A DNA stretch of 64,000 nucleotides, taken from the NCBI GenBank assembly GCA_017396665.1, contig JAFQLH010000005.1, positions 1 through 64,000 of the forward strand, given 5' to 3'. Below, piece after piece: positions 56,544 through 64,000 of the stretch (its first letter is position 1; every line of letters begins with the position of its first letter). Origin of the DNA: Oscillospiraceae bacterium. GTDB taxonomy: Bacteria > Bacillota > Clostridia > Oscillospirales > Ruminococcaceae. The position numbers and the translations under genes are program-made. A model generated the notes under the pieces. It saw only the letters and a list, made by a program, of their open reading frames with translations, ran no database searches and was not told where the DNA came from.

Positions 56544-56608
56544 CCCCTTTTTTAAATTTTTTTCAAAAATCATATCCCACCCCTCAAATCGCCGTTGATA
56601 CATGTTTT

Positions 56609-56815
56609 CGGGGGAAACCTTTCTGAAGAAAGTTTCTCCCCCGAACCCCCTTACAAAGACTTCTGATATGATTTCAGCCCCATAGGGTACCTATCAGAGA
56701 ACAGAGAATTTCATCCGTTCTTTGCGTTAAGCACCCTATGGGGCTGAAATTAAATTACAAAAGTTTTAGGAAAGGAGTTTGAGGAACAACCCTTTTTCAA
56801 AAGGGTTTTCCTCAA
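56609..56815. mobile_element. MITE-like palindromic element
   Basis: About 207 bp with no coding capacity. The ends (56609-56660 and 56760-56813) are diverged inverted repeats about 52 bp long, each able to fold on itself (CGGGGGAAAC..TTTCTCCCCCG; GAGGAACAACCC..GGGTTTTCCTC). In the middle is a perfect 18-bp inverted repeat ATTTCAGCCCCATAGGGT (56671-56688) with ACCCTATGGGGCTGAAAT (56733-56750). Such nested palindromes fit a non-autonomous miniature transposable element or a mobile repeat of the host. It also could act as a transcription terminator for the permease genes. Confidence 0.65.
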
Positions 56816-56823
56816 AAAATTTA

Positions 56824-57972
56824 TTACAGGCTTTTCTGCTGTCTTTTTGAGCGGATAACGACGAGGATAGCAGCCATGAGAGCGACAATAAACAGGAGCT
56901 CCACGCCTACGCAGGTTACAAATTCCTTTGCGTCATAAATCTGCTCATAGCTTGATGTAGCGATTTCGAGTGCACGGTTATACCAGAATGCAGGGAAGAA
57001 TCTTCCGACCATAAGAACCGATTCATCCATCATAAAGGAAGGAACGAACACTCCGCAGAGGAACCCCATACCGAGGCCGATTACGTTAGAACACATATCT
57101 ACAGCGGAGCGGCTCTTGACGAGCAGGGCGATAATAACCGAGATTTCGACTGAGATTATCATATACACAAAGCTGTTGATGATAATGAGTGCACCTGTCT
57201 TGCTGAATACTGTCTGAGAGTCAAACGCCATAGATGTTACCACGATAAACAGCCAGATTCCAAGGGCTATCACCGAGCAGGCAAGGATAACCTGCATAAC
57301 GTACTTTGTATCTGAAACTGTACTGCAGTAGGTTCTTGCGAGAACCTCCTTCTTGAACATTGTCATAAGGACAGCGGAGAGTGCGGATATCATTATTACT
57401 ATAAGGACAAATCCTAAGAATCTGTAATACTCGAAAGCGTCAGGACTTTCCTCGTTGCCGTCGAGACTGTTGATATCAGCAGCGGCTGTTACGCTCTGAG
57501 CAGTCTTTGACACTGCCTCATCTACATCAAAGCCGCCTGCCACATAGCAGTTTACGTTTGAAACAAAGGAGCGAAGCTGTGAATCAAAGAACGCTGTTGT
57601 GTAGCTTACCGGCGAAGTGGATACTGTAAAGAGTCCGTCGGTTTCGCCGTTTGCGAGCTTTTCGGAAAAGCCCTTGTCGATAGTGATAGCGTAAGCGACC
57701 TCGCCGTAATAGAGCTTTGCAAGCAGGCTGTCTTCATCCTCAAAGTCGGCATCTGCTACCTCATGGTTTTCGCCTATCCACTCAACGAGTGTCTGAGAAG
57801 CGGCTGTATTGTCAAGGTCTCTGACTGCAATTGTGAGCTTTGTTGTAGTAAACGCATCAGTAGAGTTAAACTTTGTCATAAGAATAACCATTGTAAAGAA
57901 GATTCCGAAGTACATACAAACTGCACCGAGATTCTTCTTAAGTATCTTGAATGCCAGATTAAAGGCTTGCAT
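56824..57972 (-). CDS. ABC-2 family permease, subunit 2
   Basis: A 382-residue export permease: N-terminal span (about 20-32), extracytoplasmic domain (about 35-185), then five or six spans. MTKFNSTDAF.. and VLMTMFKKEVLARTYCSTVSDTKYV fit the ABC-2 type 3 (YhgE/DrrB-like) family, and GLGMGFLCGVFVPSFMMDESVL the usual fourth-span pattern. It overlaps the next permease gene upstream by 14 bp, so two different permeases probably form a heterodimer with one ATPase. It ends next to the MITE-like element. Confidence 0.88.
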   Translation of the reverse strand: MQAFNLAFKILKKNLGAVCMYFGIFFTMVILMTKFNSTDAFTTTKLTIAVRDLDNTAASQTLVEWIGENHEVADADFEDEDSLLAKLYYGEVAYAITIDKGFSEKLANGETDGLFTVSTSPVSYTTAFFDSQLRSFVSNVNCYVAGGFDVDEAVSKTAQSVTAAADINSLDGNEESPDAFEYYRFLGFVLIVIMISALSAVLMTMFKKEVLARTYCSTVSDTKYVMQVILACSVIALGIWLFIVVTSMAFDSQTVFSKTGALIIINSFVYMIISVEISVIIALLVKSRSAVDMCSNVIGLGMGFLCGVFVPSFMMDESVLMVGRFFPAFWYNRALEIATSSYEQIYDAKEFVTCVGVELLFIVALMAAILVVIRSKRQQKSL

Positions 57973-59098
57973 ACTTCTTCCTCCTTGTCATAATGATTCC
58001 TGCAACTGTGCAGATAACAGTAATTACTGCCATACCGATGATGCTTCTTATATATCTGTCGTAATGCGGGTAAACGGTCAGTGAGAAAAATGCGTCTGTG
58101 AGAATCGCTGCAGGATTTACTTTGTTAATAAACGGCACGTTTGCTTCGACAATCTGTCTCATGCCGTGTGACATAAGTCCGCTTAAGAAGCCGCCCAGAA
58201 GTGTGACAGTAAGAAGGATTGCTCCCTTTGCCTTTTCGCCCATTGAACCGATAGAGCCCACCGCATAGCCGAGTGAAACGCTCATAACACTTCCGCAGAG
58301 TGCTGTCAGGATGTACATTCCGAGTCTGTCGCCAAGCTCAACGCCGAGCACATACTTTACATAGAGTATTGTAATTGCCGAGCAGGCAAACACGATAGTT
58401 ACTGCTGCTAAGATATCTGCAATAGCGGACACCGACTTTTTCGCAGGTGACACGCACTTTCTTGCTGCGATTGCCGAGAGGTTGCCCTGGGAGTTGATTG
58501 CGATAGTCATACCGAAGGTTGACCCGAACATGATACCCATTGCGATGAGGTTGTAGAAATAGTCTGTGTACGGATTCATCGGTGCGTCTGTGAGCTTATG
58601 CTCCTCTAGTACGTTGTCGATGTTTACGTTCATAGCCTCGGTTGCCTGAGGGAGCTTTTCGGGATTTGTCTTTGCGATTTCCTCAAAGAGTGCAGACTTT
58701 GTGTTGTACTCATTTACAATTGAGCCTACGATGCTGACGCTTATATTGTCCGAGGTTGAGTTAATTGAAAGAGTGATGCTTTCATCGACTGTGATTATTG
58801 CCTCGACGTCGCCGTTTTCAAGCAGCTTCTCTGCCTTTTCCTTGTCGGTGTTATTCAAGGCGAGCATTTTATCCTCGCCCTGTGAAAGCTCCGAGAGAAG
58901 CTGTGTGAAGCCGTCGTCCTGCACGTTTTCAACTACAGCTACAGGGATTGCCTCGAAAACCTCGTCCTTCTCGTAGACATTTCCGAATGCGGCATAAAAA
59001 AGTGTACCTAAGATTATTGTGAAGCCGAGTGCCCAGAAGACAAGCTCTTTATTTCTTATCGTCTGGAGAAGGCCGTATTTATACTTGTGAAAAAACAT
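57959..59098 (-). CDS. ABC-2 family permease, subunit 1
   Basis: A 379-residue paralogue of the downstream permease with the same layout: first span about 24-40, extracytoplasmic domain, then spans from about residue 180 to the end. ALNNTDKEKAEKLLENGDVEAIITVDE lies in the external domain, and ARKCVSPAKKSVSAIADILAAVTIV is the cytoplasmic loop into span 3. It overlaps the next permease by 14 bp and follows the ATPase gene by 15 nt. Confidence 0.88.
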   Translation of the reverse strand: MFFHKYKYGLLQTIRNKELVFWALGFTIILGTLFYAAFGNVYEKDEVFEAIPVAVVENVQDDGFTQLLSELSQGEDKMLALNNTDKEKAEKLLENGDVEAIITVDESITLSINSTSDNISVSIVGSIVNEYNTKSALFEEIAKTNPEKLPQATEAMNVNIDNVLEEHKLTDAPMNPYTDYFYNLIAMGIMFGSTFGMTIAINSQGNLSAIAARKCVSPAKKSVSAIADILAAVTIVFACSAITILYVKYVLGVELGDRLGMYILTALCGSVMSVSLGYAVGSIGSMGEKAKGAILLTVTLLGGFLSGLMSHGMRQIVEANVPFINKVNPAAILTDAFFSLTVYPHYDRYIRSIIGMAVITVICTVAGIIMTRRKKYASL

Positions 59099-59113
59099 AT
59101 CCTTTTTCCTCCG

Positions 59114-60061
59114 TTACTCGCTGTCTCTGAGTGCTGTTCCTGTTATCTCGAGGAACACGTCGTTGAGTGTTGGAATTTCTGAATAAACTCTGCCCATATC
59201 GTACTGCTTTTCCGACAGAAGCTGCATGAGTCTGATAAGGTTGTGCTTTCCTCCGCTGTATCTTACAACGAGCTTTGAATCCTCATACACTGCCTCATAA
59301 GCGTGAGGGAGAGAAGCGATTTCCTTCATATCCTCGTCAGACGGCTTTACGACTTCTATTGAAATTGTTTCTGTGTTGCGGATAAGCTTCTTGAGCTCGC
59401 TGTTTGTACCGATTGCACGGCACTTGCCCTTATCCATAATAGCGATTCTTGTACAAATCTGCTCTACCTCCTCCATATAGTGCGAGGTGTAGATTACTGT
59501 TGCGCCCTGTTCGTTGAGCTTTACGATACCCTCTAAAATCTTGTTTCTGCTCTGTGGGTCAACCGCTACTGTCGGTTCGTCAAAGATGATAAGCTTTGGC
59601 TTGTGTGCGATACCGCAGGCAATATTGAGTCGTCTGAGGAGACCGCCTGACAGCTTCTTAGGATAGAACTTCTTGAATTCCTCAAGTCCTACAAACCCGA
59701 TTGCTTCTTCAACAAGCTTAGCTCTTTGCTCCTTGTCGCTTACATAAAGTCCGCAGAAGTAGTCGATATTCTCATACACCGTAAGCTCCTCAAACACGGC
59801 TACGTTCTGCATTACAATGCCGATGTTCTTTTTTACCTCGTAATTGTCGGGAGCCATTTTTGTTCCGAACAGCTCAACTGTTCCCTTGTCATAGGAAAGG
59901 AGTGAGAGAAGACAGTTTATTGTAGTTGTCTTTCCGCTTCCGTTAGGACCTAAAAGTCCAAAGATTTCGCCTTCCTCAATTTCAAGGCTGAAGTGGTCGA
60001 GTGCGATAAGCTCATTGTATCGCTTTACAAGATTTTCGATTTTTACAACTGCGTTGCTCAT
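59114..60061 (-). CDS. ABC transporter ATP-binding protein (DrrA-like)
   Basis: A 315-residue ATPase. I start it at ATG 60061, 8 nt after GGAGG. Walker A is GLLGPNGSGKTTTINCLL, the signature KLSGGLLRRLNIACGI and Walker B LIIFDEPTVAVDPQSR. A C-terminal domain of about 90 residues follows, as in DrrA-type drug and antibiotic exporters. With the two permeases downstream it forms one exporter unit; the substrate is unknown. A promoter with TATAAT lies at 60109-60137. Confidence 0.93.
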   Translation of the reverse strand: MSNAVVKIENLVKRYNELIALDHFSLEIEEGEIFGLLGPNGSGKTTTINCLLSLLSYDKGTVELFGTKMAPDNYEVKKNIGIVMQNVAVFEELTVYENIDYFCGLYVSDKEQRAKLVEEAIGFVGLEEFKKFYPKKLSGGLLRRLNIACGIAHKPKLIIFDEPTVAVDPQSRNKILEGIVKLNEQGATVIYTSHYMEEVEQICTRIAIMDKGKCRAIGTNSELKKLIRNTETISIEVVKPSDEDMKEIASLPHAYEAVYEDSKLVVRYSGGKHNLIRLMQLLSEKQYDMGRVYSEIPTLNDVFLEITGTALRDSE

Positions 60062-60108
60062 TGTTTTTACCTCCATATATTAAAGCGTGTGTGTTTTTCT
60101 TTAAGCTT

Positions 60109-60137
60109 ATTATAGCACCCCTTTGCTTTCTATGTAA
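60109..60137 (-). promoter_or_regulatory. Promoter of the DrrA-like exporter unit
   Basis: Minus-strand TTACAT (60137-60132), 17 nt, TATAAT (60114-60109). Confidence 0.6.
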
Positions 60138-60171
60138 GTGAATAAAATCACAACTTCGATATGACAAATGT

Positions 60172-60207
60172 CACAAAAAAGGACACCGGCTTTTTGCCGA
60201 TGTCCTG
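60172..60207 (-). terminator. Terminator after the CotH-like gene
   Basis: Stem GGACATCGGC/GCCGGTGTCC (60181-60190 with 60196-60205) with AAAAA loop, followed on the minus strand by TTTTTT. Confidence 0.85.
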
Positions 60208-60217
60208 TGCTTTTAAT

Positions 60218-61939
60218 TTAGCTCCACTTTGAATTGAGCCACTTCATACGTGCTGTTACCCAGTCGCAGAGTGAGATACCGCAGTCCGGAGCATACTGCT
60301 GGTTCTTGGAAAGGTCGTCGTAGTAGGTTTCGCAAAGCTTCTTTGTGTCTGTAATAACCTGCTTAAAGCCGTTTGAGGTGTATACTTCCTTCCATCTTGC
60401 CTTGACCATATCCACAAACCAGTCCTCAGTCATAAGGAGAACAAACCAAGGATTTGTTCTGTCGCCGTACTGATTTACAAAGCTCATCTGATTGAATGCG
60501 GCAGCGTGATACTTGCCGACAACTCTGTCCTCATAGCCCCAGTTGTAATCCCAAGGAGCAGTGAAGGTGAGCTTTTTATACTTGCTGTTTGTTGAGAAGT
60601 CAACGCACATAAAGAAGCTTCCTTCTCCGCAGTCATTGTCACAGCAGATTTCCTCTAAGATATAGGAATTAACGATAGAGTCGAGGTCTGCAACTGCGGC
60701 GATAGTATCCTTTGCGTTTGTATAAGGAGCCTCGACGAGGTTGTAATTCTCATCGAAGGTGAGGTAGTTTCCGTTTTCGCAAGCCTCATACATTATTTCA
60801 AACACGCCGTTTACATACTTTGAGATAAAGTCCTTCTGAGCGTCAGAGTATATATCGCTCTTGATAGAATACTGTGCCATCTCGAACTTTCTGGTAGTTC
60901 CCTGGATATCGGTCATTGTTGCGCCGCAGTAGTCAACGTCGAAGAAAGGCTCTTCAGCGTAGTTGTCTATTTCAACGAGGTATCCGATATCTGTGCCCTT
61001 ATAATTCTCTGCAGGCTCAGAGACATCTACTCTGTTCTTGTTTACCTGTGTCTGTTCACAAAGCAGATAAACGCCCTTGAACGCTCTGTTTACATACACA
61101 TGCACAAAGGTACAGTCAGAGCAGAAGTTTGTCTGTCCGACAACAACCTGACCGAGGTTGAAGCCTATATAGTCAGAAACGAGATTCCAGTTCGACTTTA
61201 AAAGAACCCAGCTCTTACACTGTGCTCCGTCGTTGAGTCCGAGCATATTCTGCTTCTTGTCAAACTTTATTCTGTACGGCACCTGATTCTTTAAAATCTG
61301 CGAAACGTCGCCGTAATACGCAGATGAATTTCCTCTTACTCTTATTCCGCCTTCAACAGCGTTCATCTCAAACTGCTCGTCACAGCTGAACACGTCAACG
61401 ATACAGTCTACATAGTTTTCAAGCGAGGTTATCTGCTTTGAATCCTTAGTTGAGATATGTATAACAGGGATACTTGTCTTAGGGTCAGTTCTGTTTATAA
61501 ACTTGACGAGCAATTCCTGGTCGTGACCATACTGCTCATAGACAGGGTTCTTGTCATACTGCAAAGCTGTTGTTGTGGTAGTTGTGGTAGTCGGCTTTTT
61601 GGTAGTAACCGAGGTGGTTGTAGTTTTTGAGTCTTCAGCCTTTGTGGTTGTAGCCTCAGGCTCTGTTACCTCCCCGCCTGATGCGGTTGTGGTAGTAACA
61701 GACTCATCCTCAGTCACTGACGATTCGACAGTTGTTGTAGTAGTAACTGTCGGCTCCTCCGTCACCTCCGGAGTAGTGGTAGTAGTGGTTGTAGTGGTAG
61801 TAGTCGTAGTAGTTGTTGCAGCATCAGATGAAGGGTCAGAGTCTGACACACTGCTTGAATCCGAGCTTGAGCAGGCACACATTGACACGGCCGCTGACAG
61901 CACAAGTGATGCGAGCAACGCTTTGATTTTCATATTCAT
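60218..61939 (-). CDS. CotH-kinase-family lipoprotein with poly-Thr linker
   Basis: A 573-residue lipoprotein (start ATG 61939, 7 nt after AAGGAG). The lipobox SMCAC (lipid Cys21 or 23) is followed by about 110 residues of Thr/Val/Glu linker with long Thr runs, then a CotH domain (about 150-560). GIRVRGNSSAYY, LLCEQTQVNKNRVDVSE, DIGYLVEIDNYAEE and APWDYNWGYEDRVVGKYHA carry the conserved Arg, Asp and Glu residues of the CotH kinase fold. In Bacillus CotH phosphorylates spore coat proteins; rumen Ruminococcus have related secreted proteins tied to fibre degradation. Here it is membrane-tethered, next to carbohydrate-active genes. Confidence 0.88.
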   Translation of the reverse strand: MNMKIKALLASLVLSAAVSMCACSSSDSSSVSDSDPSSDAATTTTTTTTTTTTTTTPEVTEEPTVTTTTTVESSVTEDESVTTTTASGGEVTEPEATTTKAEDSKTTTTSVTTKKPTTTTTTTTALQYDKNPVYEQYGHDQELLVKFINRTDPKTSIPVIHISTKDSKQITSLENYVDCIVDVFSCDEQFEMNAVEGGIRVRGNSSAYYGDVSQILKNQVPYRIKFDKKQNMLGLNDGAQCKSWVLLKSNWNLVSDYIGFNLGQVVVGQTNFCSDCTFVHVYVNRAFKGVYLLCEQTQVNKNRVDVSEPAENYKGTDIGYLVEIDNYAEEPFFDVDYCGATMTDIQGTTRKFEMAQYSIKSDIYSDAQKDFISKYVNGVFEIMYEACENGNYLTFDENYNLVEAPYTNAKDTIAAVADLDSIVNSYILEEICCDNDCGEGSFFMCVDFSTNSKYKKLTFTAPWDYNWGYEDRVVGKYHAAAFNQMSFVNQYGDRTNPWFVLLMTEDWFVDMVKARWKEVYTSNGFKQVITDTKKLCETYYDDLSKNQQYAPDCGISLCDWVTARMKWLNSKWS

Positions 61940-61975
61940 AAAAGTACTCCTTTACAAAAGGTAGTTTATAAAATC

Positions 61976-62005
61976 AGTATATCATCACGCAGACGATTCT
62001 GTCAA
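61976..62005 (-). promoter_or_regulatory. Promoter of the CotH-like gene
   Basis: Minus-strand TTGACA (62005-62000), 18 nt, TATACT (61981-61976). Confidence 0.7.
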
Positions 62006-62049
62006 TAATAAAGCTTAATTTTTTCATACTTTCACACAGTTTTCACGAA

Positions 62050-62090
62050 AGAAAACGAAGATGCACAAAAGTGCATCTTCGCTTTTTTAG
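62050..62090. terminator. Terminator after the deacetylase gene
   Basis: Perfect 11-bp stem CGAAGATGCAC (62056-62066) with GTGCATCTTCG (62071-62081), T/A runs on both sides. Confidence 0.9.
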
Positions 62091-62110
62091 GGGGGTCTAT
62101 TATGAATTCT

Positions 62111-62977
62111 TTATCCCCATGTGCTTGTTTGTTCAGCATAGGAATAAATCATATAATCTGTATATGTCTCTTCAACTGCCTTAGGAGTAACTCCCTTAGC
62201 GTGGAAAAGCTCTGTAAGTGTAACAAGCTCATAGCCCTGTGCCTGAAGCTCAGGAATAATCTGCTCGAGTGCTTCAACTGTCTGGTAATTGCCCTGTGCG
62301 TCGTGGAGGAGAATAATAGCTCCGTCCTTTGCCTGAGAGAGAACAGTTTCCACTCTCTGCTCGGTTGTTACCTTAGGGTCCCAGTCGTTACAGCCGTAGC
62401 CGCTTATAAACGGAATGTCGATGTTATCCCACATTGTATAGTTTACAGCGATATAAGGCGGTCTGAAGAACTTTGGCCCTACTCCGATAACATCCTCTAT
62501 GAGCTTTGCTGTAGCGTCCATTTCAGCAACAATCTCATCAGGCTTCATTGTATTCATATAGGAGTGAGTGAGCGAATGGCTGTTAATCTCGCAACCCATT
62601 GAAACGGTTCTCTTCATTACCTCGTGGCAATCCTCTGTGATGTTGTTGCCGATAAGGAAGAAGGAAGCTCTTGCGTCATACTTTTCGAGAACGTCAAGCA
62701 CTGCGTTTGTGGTAGAAGTGTTAGGGCCGTCATCGAAGGTCAGGGCTATTACCTTTCCATACTCTGAAGGCTCCTTGAGCTCAGGCTCTGTAAAGGTAAA
62801 CGCTGTTGTGGTGGTTGTAGTTGTTGTAGTGGTTGTTGCGGCAGTTGTGGTAGTGGTTGTTGTATCAGCCGCACTGCTCTGAGGTGTCTGTGATGAGCTG
62901 TCCGAACCTGCACAGCCTGTTGTCATAAGTATACCTCCTGTAAGTGCTAAAAGCATAGCTCTTTTACAAATATTCAT
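62111..62977 (-). CDS. Polysaccharide deacetylase (NodB family) lipoprotein
   Basis: A 288-residue lipoprotein starting at ATG 62977, 8 nt after GAGG. Lipobox TTGC (lipid Cys22), a short Ser/Thr linker with Thr runs, then a NodB domain: LTFDDGPNT (metal and catalytic Asp pair), HSLTHSYM (metal His pair) and FRPPYIAVN. ILLHDAQGN near the end holds the catalytic His. It removes acetyl groups from a polysaccharide such as peptidoglycan, xylan or chitin outside the cell. It follows the esterase gene by 17 nt and ends in a strong terminator, so the two form one unit. Confidence 0.93.
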   Translation of the reverse strand: MNICKRAMLLALTGGILMTTGCAGSDSSSQTPQSSAADTTTTTTTAATTTTTTTTTTTAFTFTEPELKEPSEYGKVIALTFDDGPNTSTTNAVLDVLEKYDARASFFLIGNNITEDCHEVMKRTVSMGCEINSHSLTHSYMNTMKPDEIVAEMDATAKLIEDVIGVGPKFFRPPYIAVNYTMWDNIDIPFISGYGCNDWDPKVTTEQRVETVLSQAKDGAIILLHDAQGNYQTVEALEQIIPELQAQGYELVTLTELFHAKGVTPKAVEETYTDYMIYSYAEQTSTWG

Positions 62978-62994
62978 TCTTATCACCTCGTAGA

Positions 62995-64000
62995 TTACCA
63001 GCCCATTACTGTCTTGATTTCATTAACGAGCTTGTCAGCAGCCTTCTGGTGAGTTGCCTCAGTAGGATGCCAGTCGGCAGCATAGCCGTCGTTTGCTCCG
63101 TCCTGGAGGTCAAACATCATATAGTGAACATTCTCGTCGCCTGTTTCAGTTGTGTACTCGATAACAGTTTCCATAAGCTTTTCGCAAAGTCTGTTGTCCA
63201 TTGTTCCGAGAGTACAGAAGATAGTAGCGTCAGGGTTATTTTCTCTTACCTGCTTTAAGAATGCCTTATAGCCGTCAGCATACTCCTGCTTTCTTTCCTT
63301 GAGGATGTTTGTGTAGCTTGCATCGTTTGTACCGAGGTTGATAACGATAACCTCAGGCTTGAAGCTTTCAAAATCCCACTCCAGTGTATGTGGCTTTGTT
63401 GTGTTTGCAAAGGAGTTATATGAGAAGCCGAGGCTCTCGTAGTACTGAGGAATTGTCTGCTCCTTTACAGGTGTGCTGCCTGTTGTATAGCCGGAAATAA
63501 TACCGTATCCGCTGATTGAGAACATGCTGTAATCGGCATCGAGAGCCTGCGCTGTCTTGTATGCGTAAGCCTTTGTAACGTCTTCTGTTGAAGTTGAGAA
63601 GTGGTGCTCCTTAACCTCGTCGTCAACGCCGTAACCGCAGGTGATTGAGTCACCGATAAACTCGATTGTGTGAGACTTTGCAGCGGCAGGCTTGATTGTT
63701 TCGCCTTCTGCAACTGTGATAGCCTTGATACCGCAGGTTGACATTGCACACTCAGAGAGCTTTATAACCTTTACGTTTACTGTCTTGGCTTCGGCACTTT
63801 CAAAAACTGTGAAGGTTTCTTCAGGGCTGTTTACCATTTCGTCTACGACTCTTTCGCCGTCAACGTAGAAAGCGATTCTTGCCTGGTTGTCGATTCCGCC
63901 TGAAGCGGCACCGTCGCCGAGAACTGTGATATCGAGCTTCTTTCCTGTGTATTCAAAGTCAATTCCTGAGCCTGAGAGAGCGAGCCAGAGGGCGTCCTCG
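62995..64000 (-). CDS. CE2-type SGNH esterase, C-terminal part (runs off window)
   Basis: The gene enters from the right edge; about 335 residues are visible. The N-terminal part (up to about residue 90) is a beta-sandwich of the CE2 kind: LWLALSGSGIDFEYTGKKLDI, then ARIAFYVDGERVVDE. The SGNH catalytic domain follows, with FIGDSITCGYGV (Ser), VINLGTNDASY (oxyanion Asn) and DWHPTEATHQKAADKL (catalytic Asp/His). CE2 enzymes remove acetyl groups from xylan and glucomannan. Signal and start lie outside the window. An ATG at 63837 lies inside the N-terminal domain and is not the start. It forms a unit with the downstream deacetylase. Confidence 0.9.
   Translation of the reverse strand, partial: EDALWLALSGSGIDFEYTGKKLDITVLGDGAASGGIDNQARIAFYVDGERVVDEMVNSPEETFTVFESAEAKTVNVKVIKLSECAMSTCGIKAITVAEGETIKPAAAKSHTIEFIGDSITCGYGVDDEVKEHHFSTSTEDVTKAYAYKTAQALDADYSMFSISGYGIISGYTTGSTPVKEQTIPQYYESLGFSYNSFANTTKPHTLEWDFESFKPEVIVINLGTNDASYTNILKERKQEYADGYKAFLKQVRENNPDATIFCTLGTMDNRLCEKLMETVIEYTTETGDENVHYMMFDLQDGANDGYAADWHPTEATHQKAADKLVNEIKTVMGW

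Noticed and set aside
56421..56603. Possible remnant of a GntR-type regulator gene upstream of the NatA-like gene
   Set aside because: The 60-codon frame has no helix-turn-helix pattern and covers the promoter and operators; the space is too short for a gene.
61551..61964. Plus-strand frame of 137 codons with long Val runs
   Set aside because: Antisense shadow of the poly-Thr linker of the CotH-like lipoprotein; no ribosome site.
1..64000. tRNA, rRNA, CRISPR, integrase or phage genes
   Set aside because: None recognised when reading both strands; short structured RNAs outside the T-boxes could have been missed without a covariance search.

Overview
This 64 kb window looks like a chromosomal segment of a Gram-positive gut or rumen Firmicute of the Ruminococcus type (Oscillospiraceae, R. 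albus/R. flavefaciens-like). The evidence is fibre-degrading genes (GH94 phosphorylase, GH36 alpha-galactosidase, a GH74 lipoprotein, a CE2-type esterase, a CotH-like lipoprotein), Thr- and Ser-rich linkers behind lipoprotein signals, T-box leaders, sigma-A type promoters (TTGACA-N17-TATAAT) and relics of a sporulation gene cluster. Assignment to genus is inference. I saw no rRNA, tRNA, CRISPR array, phage or transposase gene.

Layout. 1-3.8 kb (minus): start of a GH94 phosphorylase; a frameshifted aldose epimerase followed by dtd and an ArsC-family gene; a lipoprotein. 4.0-7.0 kb (plus): membrane protein, acpS, NAD(P)HX repair enzyme, lipoprotein. 7.0-11.5 kb (minus): three paralogous surface proteins with DEPT stalks and an N-V-Q-T-G sorting tail, then a chimera joining the N-terminal third of tryptophan synthase beta (trpB) to the same sorting tail. 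A tryptophan T-box drives the chimera. 12-17 kb (minus): leuA-leuC-leuD-leuB behind a leucine T-box. 17-25.4 kb: O-antigen-ligase-like protein, HAD phosphatase, YitT, DUF1846, AraC regulator, lipoprotein, DUF4321, S1 protein, DivIC, YabQ, YabP. 25.5-31.3 kb (plus): GH36, GH74, acyltransferase. 31.3-37.7 kb: calcium P-type ATPase with a hairpin leader, EAL phosphodiesterase, NlpC/P60 hydrolase. 37.8-39.2 kb (minus): HprK-like kinase, PqqD-like protein and S24/S26 peptidase cassette. 39.4-44.7 kb (minus): FAD oxidoreductase, cdaR/cdaA, cysteine desulfurase and DUF3343. 44.9-49.7 kb (plus): second P-type ATPase, EF-G-like GTPase. 49.8-53.0 kb: NAD synthetase, two conserved unknowns. 53-60 kb (minus): TraB-like lipoprotein and two ABC-2 exporters separated by a MITE-like palindromic element. 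60-64 kb (minus): CotH lipoprotein, polysaccharide deacetylase, CE2-type esterase.

How the parts fit. Much of the segment serves polysaccharide breakdown and the cell surface: intracellular phosphorylase and alpha-galactosidase, a tethered GH74, esterase/deacetylase lipoproteins, and sorted stalk proteins. A shared TCGAAAACGTTT motif lies near the alpha-galactosidase promoter and upstream of one surface-protein promoter, which suggests a common regulator. Amino-acid supply (leucine, and formerly tryptophan) is under T-box control.

The observations I would check first are: the trpB/sorting-tail chimera; the NAD synthetase whose glutaminase domain has lost all three catalytic residues; two tandem GTATAT-N5-ATATAC operators over an ABC-exporter promoter with no regulator gene beside it; the MITE-like element; and an acyltransferase whose only well-placed start codon is ACG.
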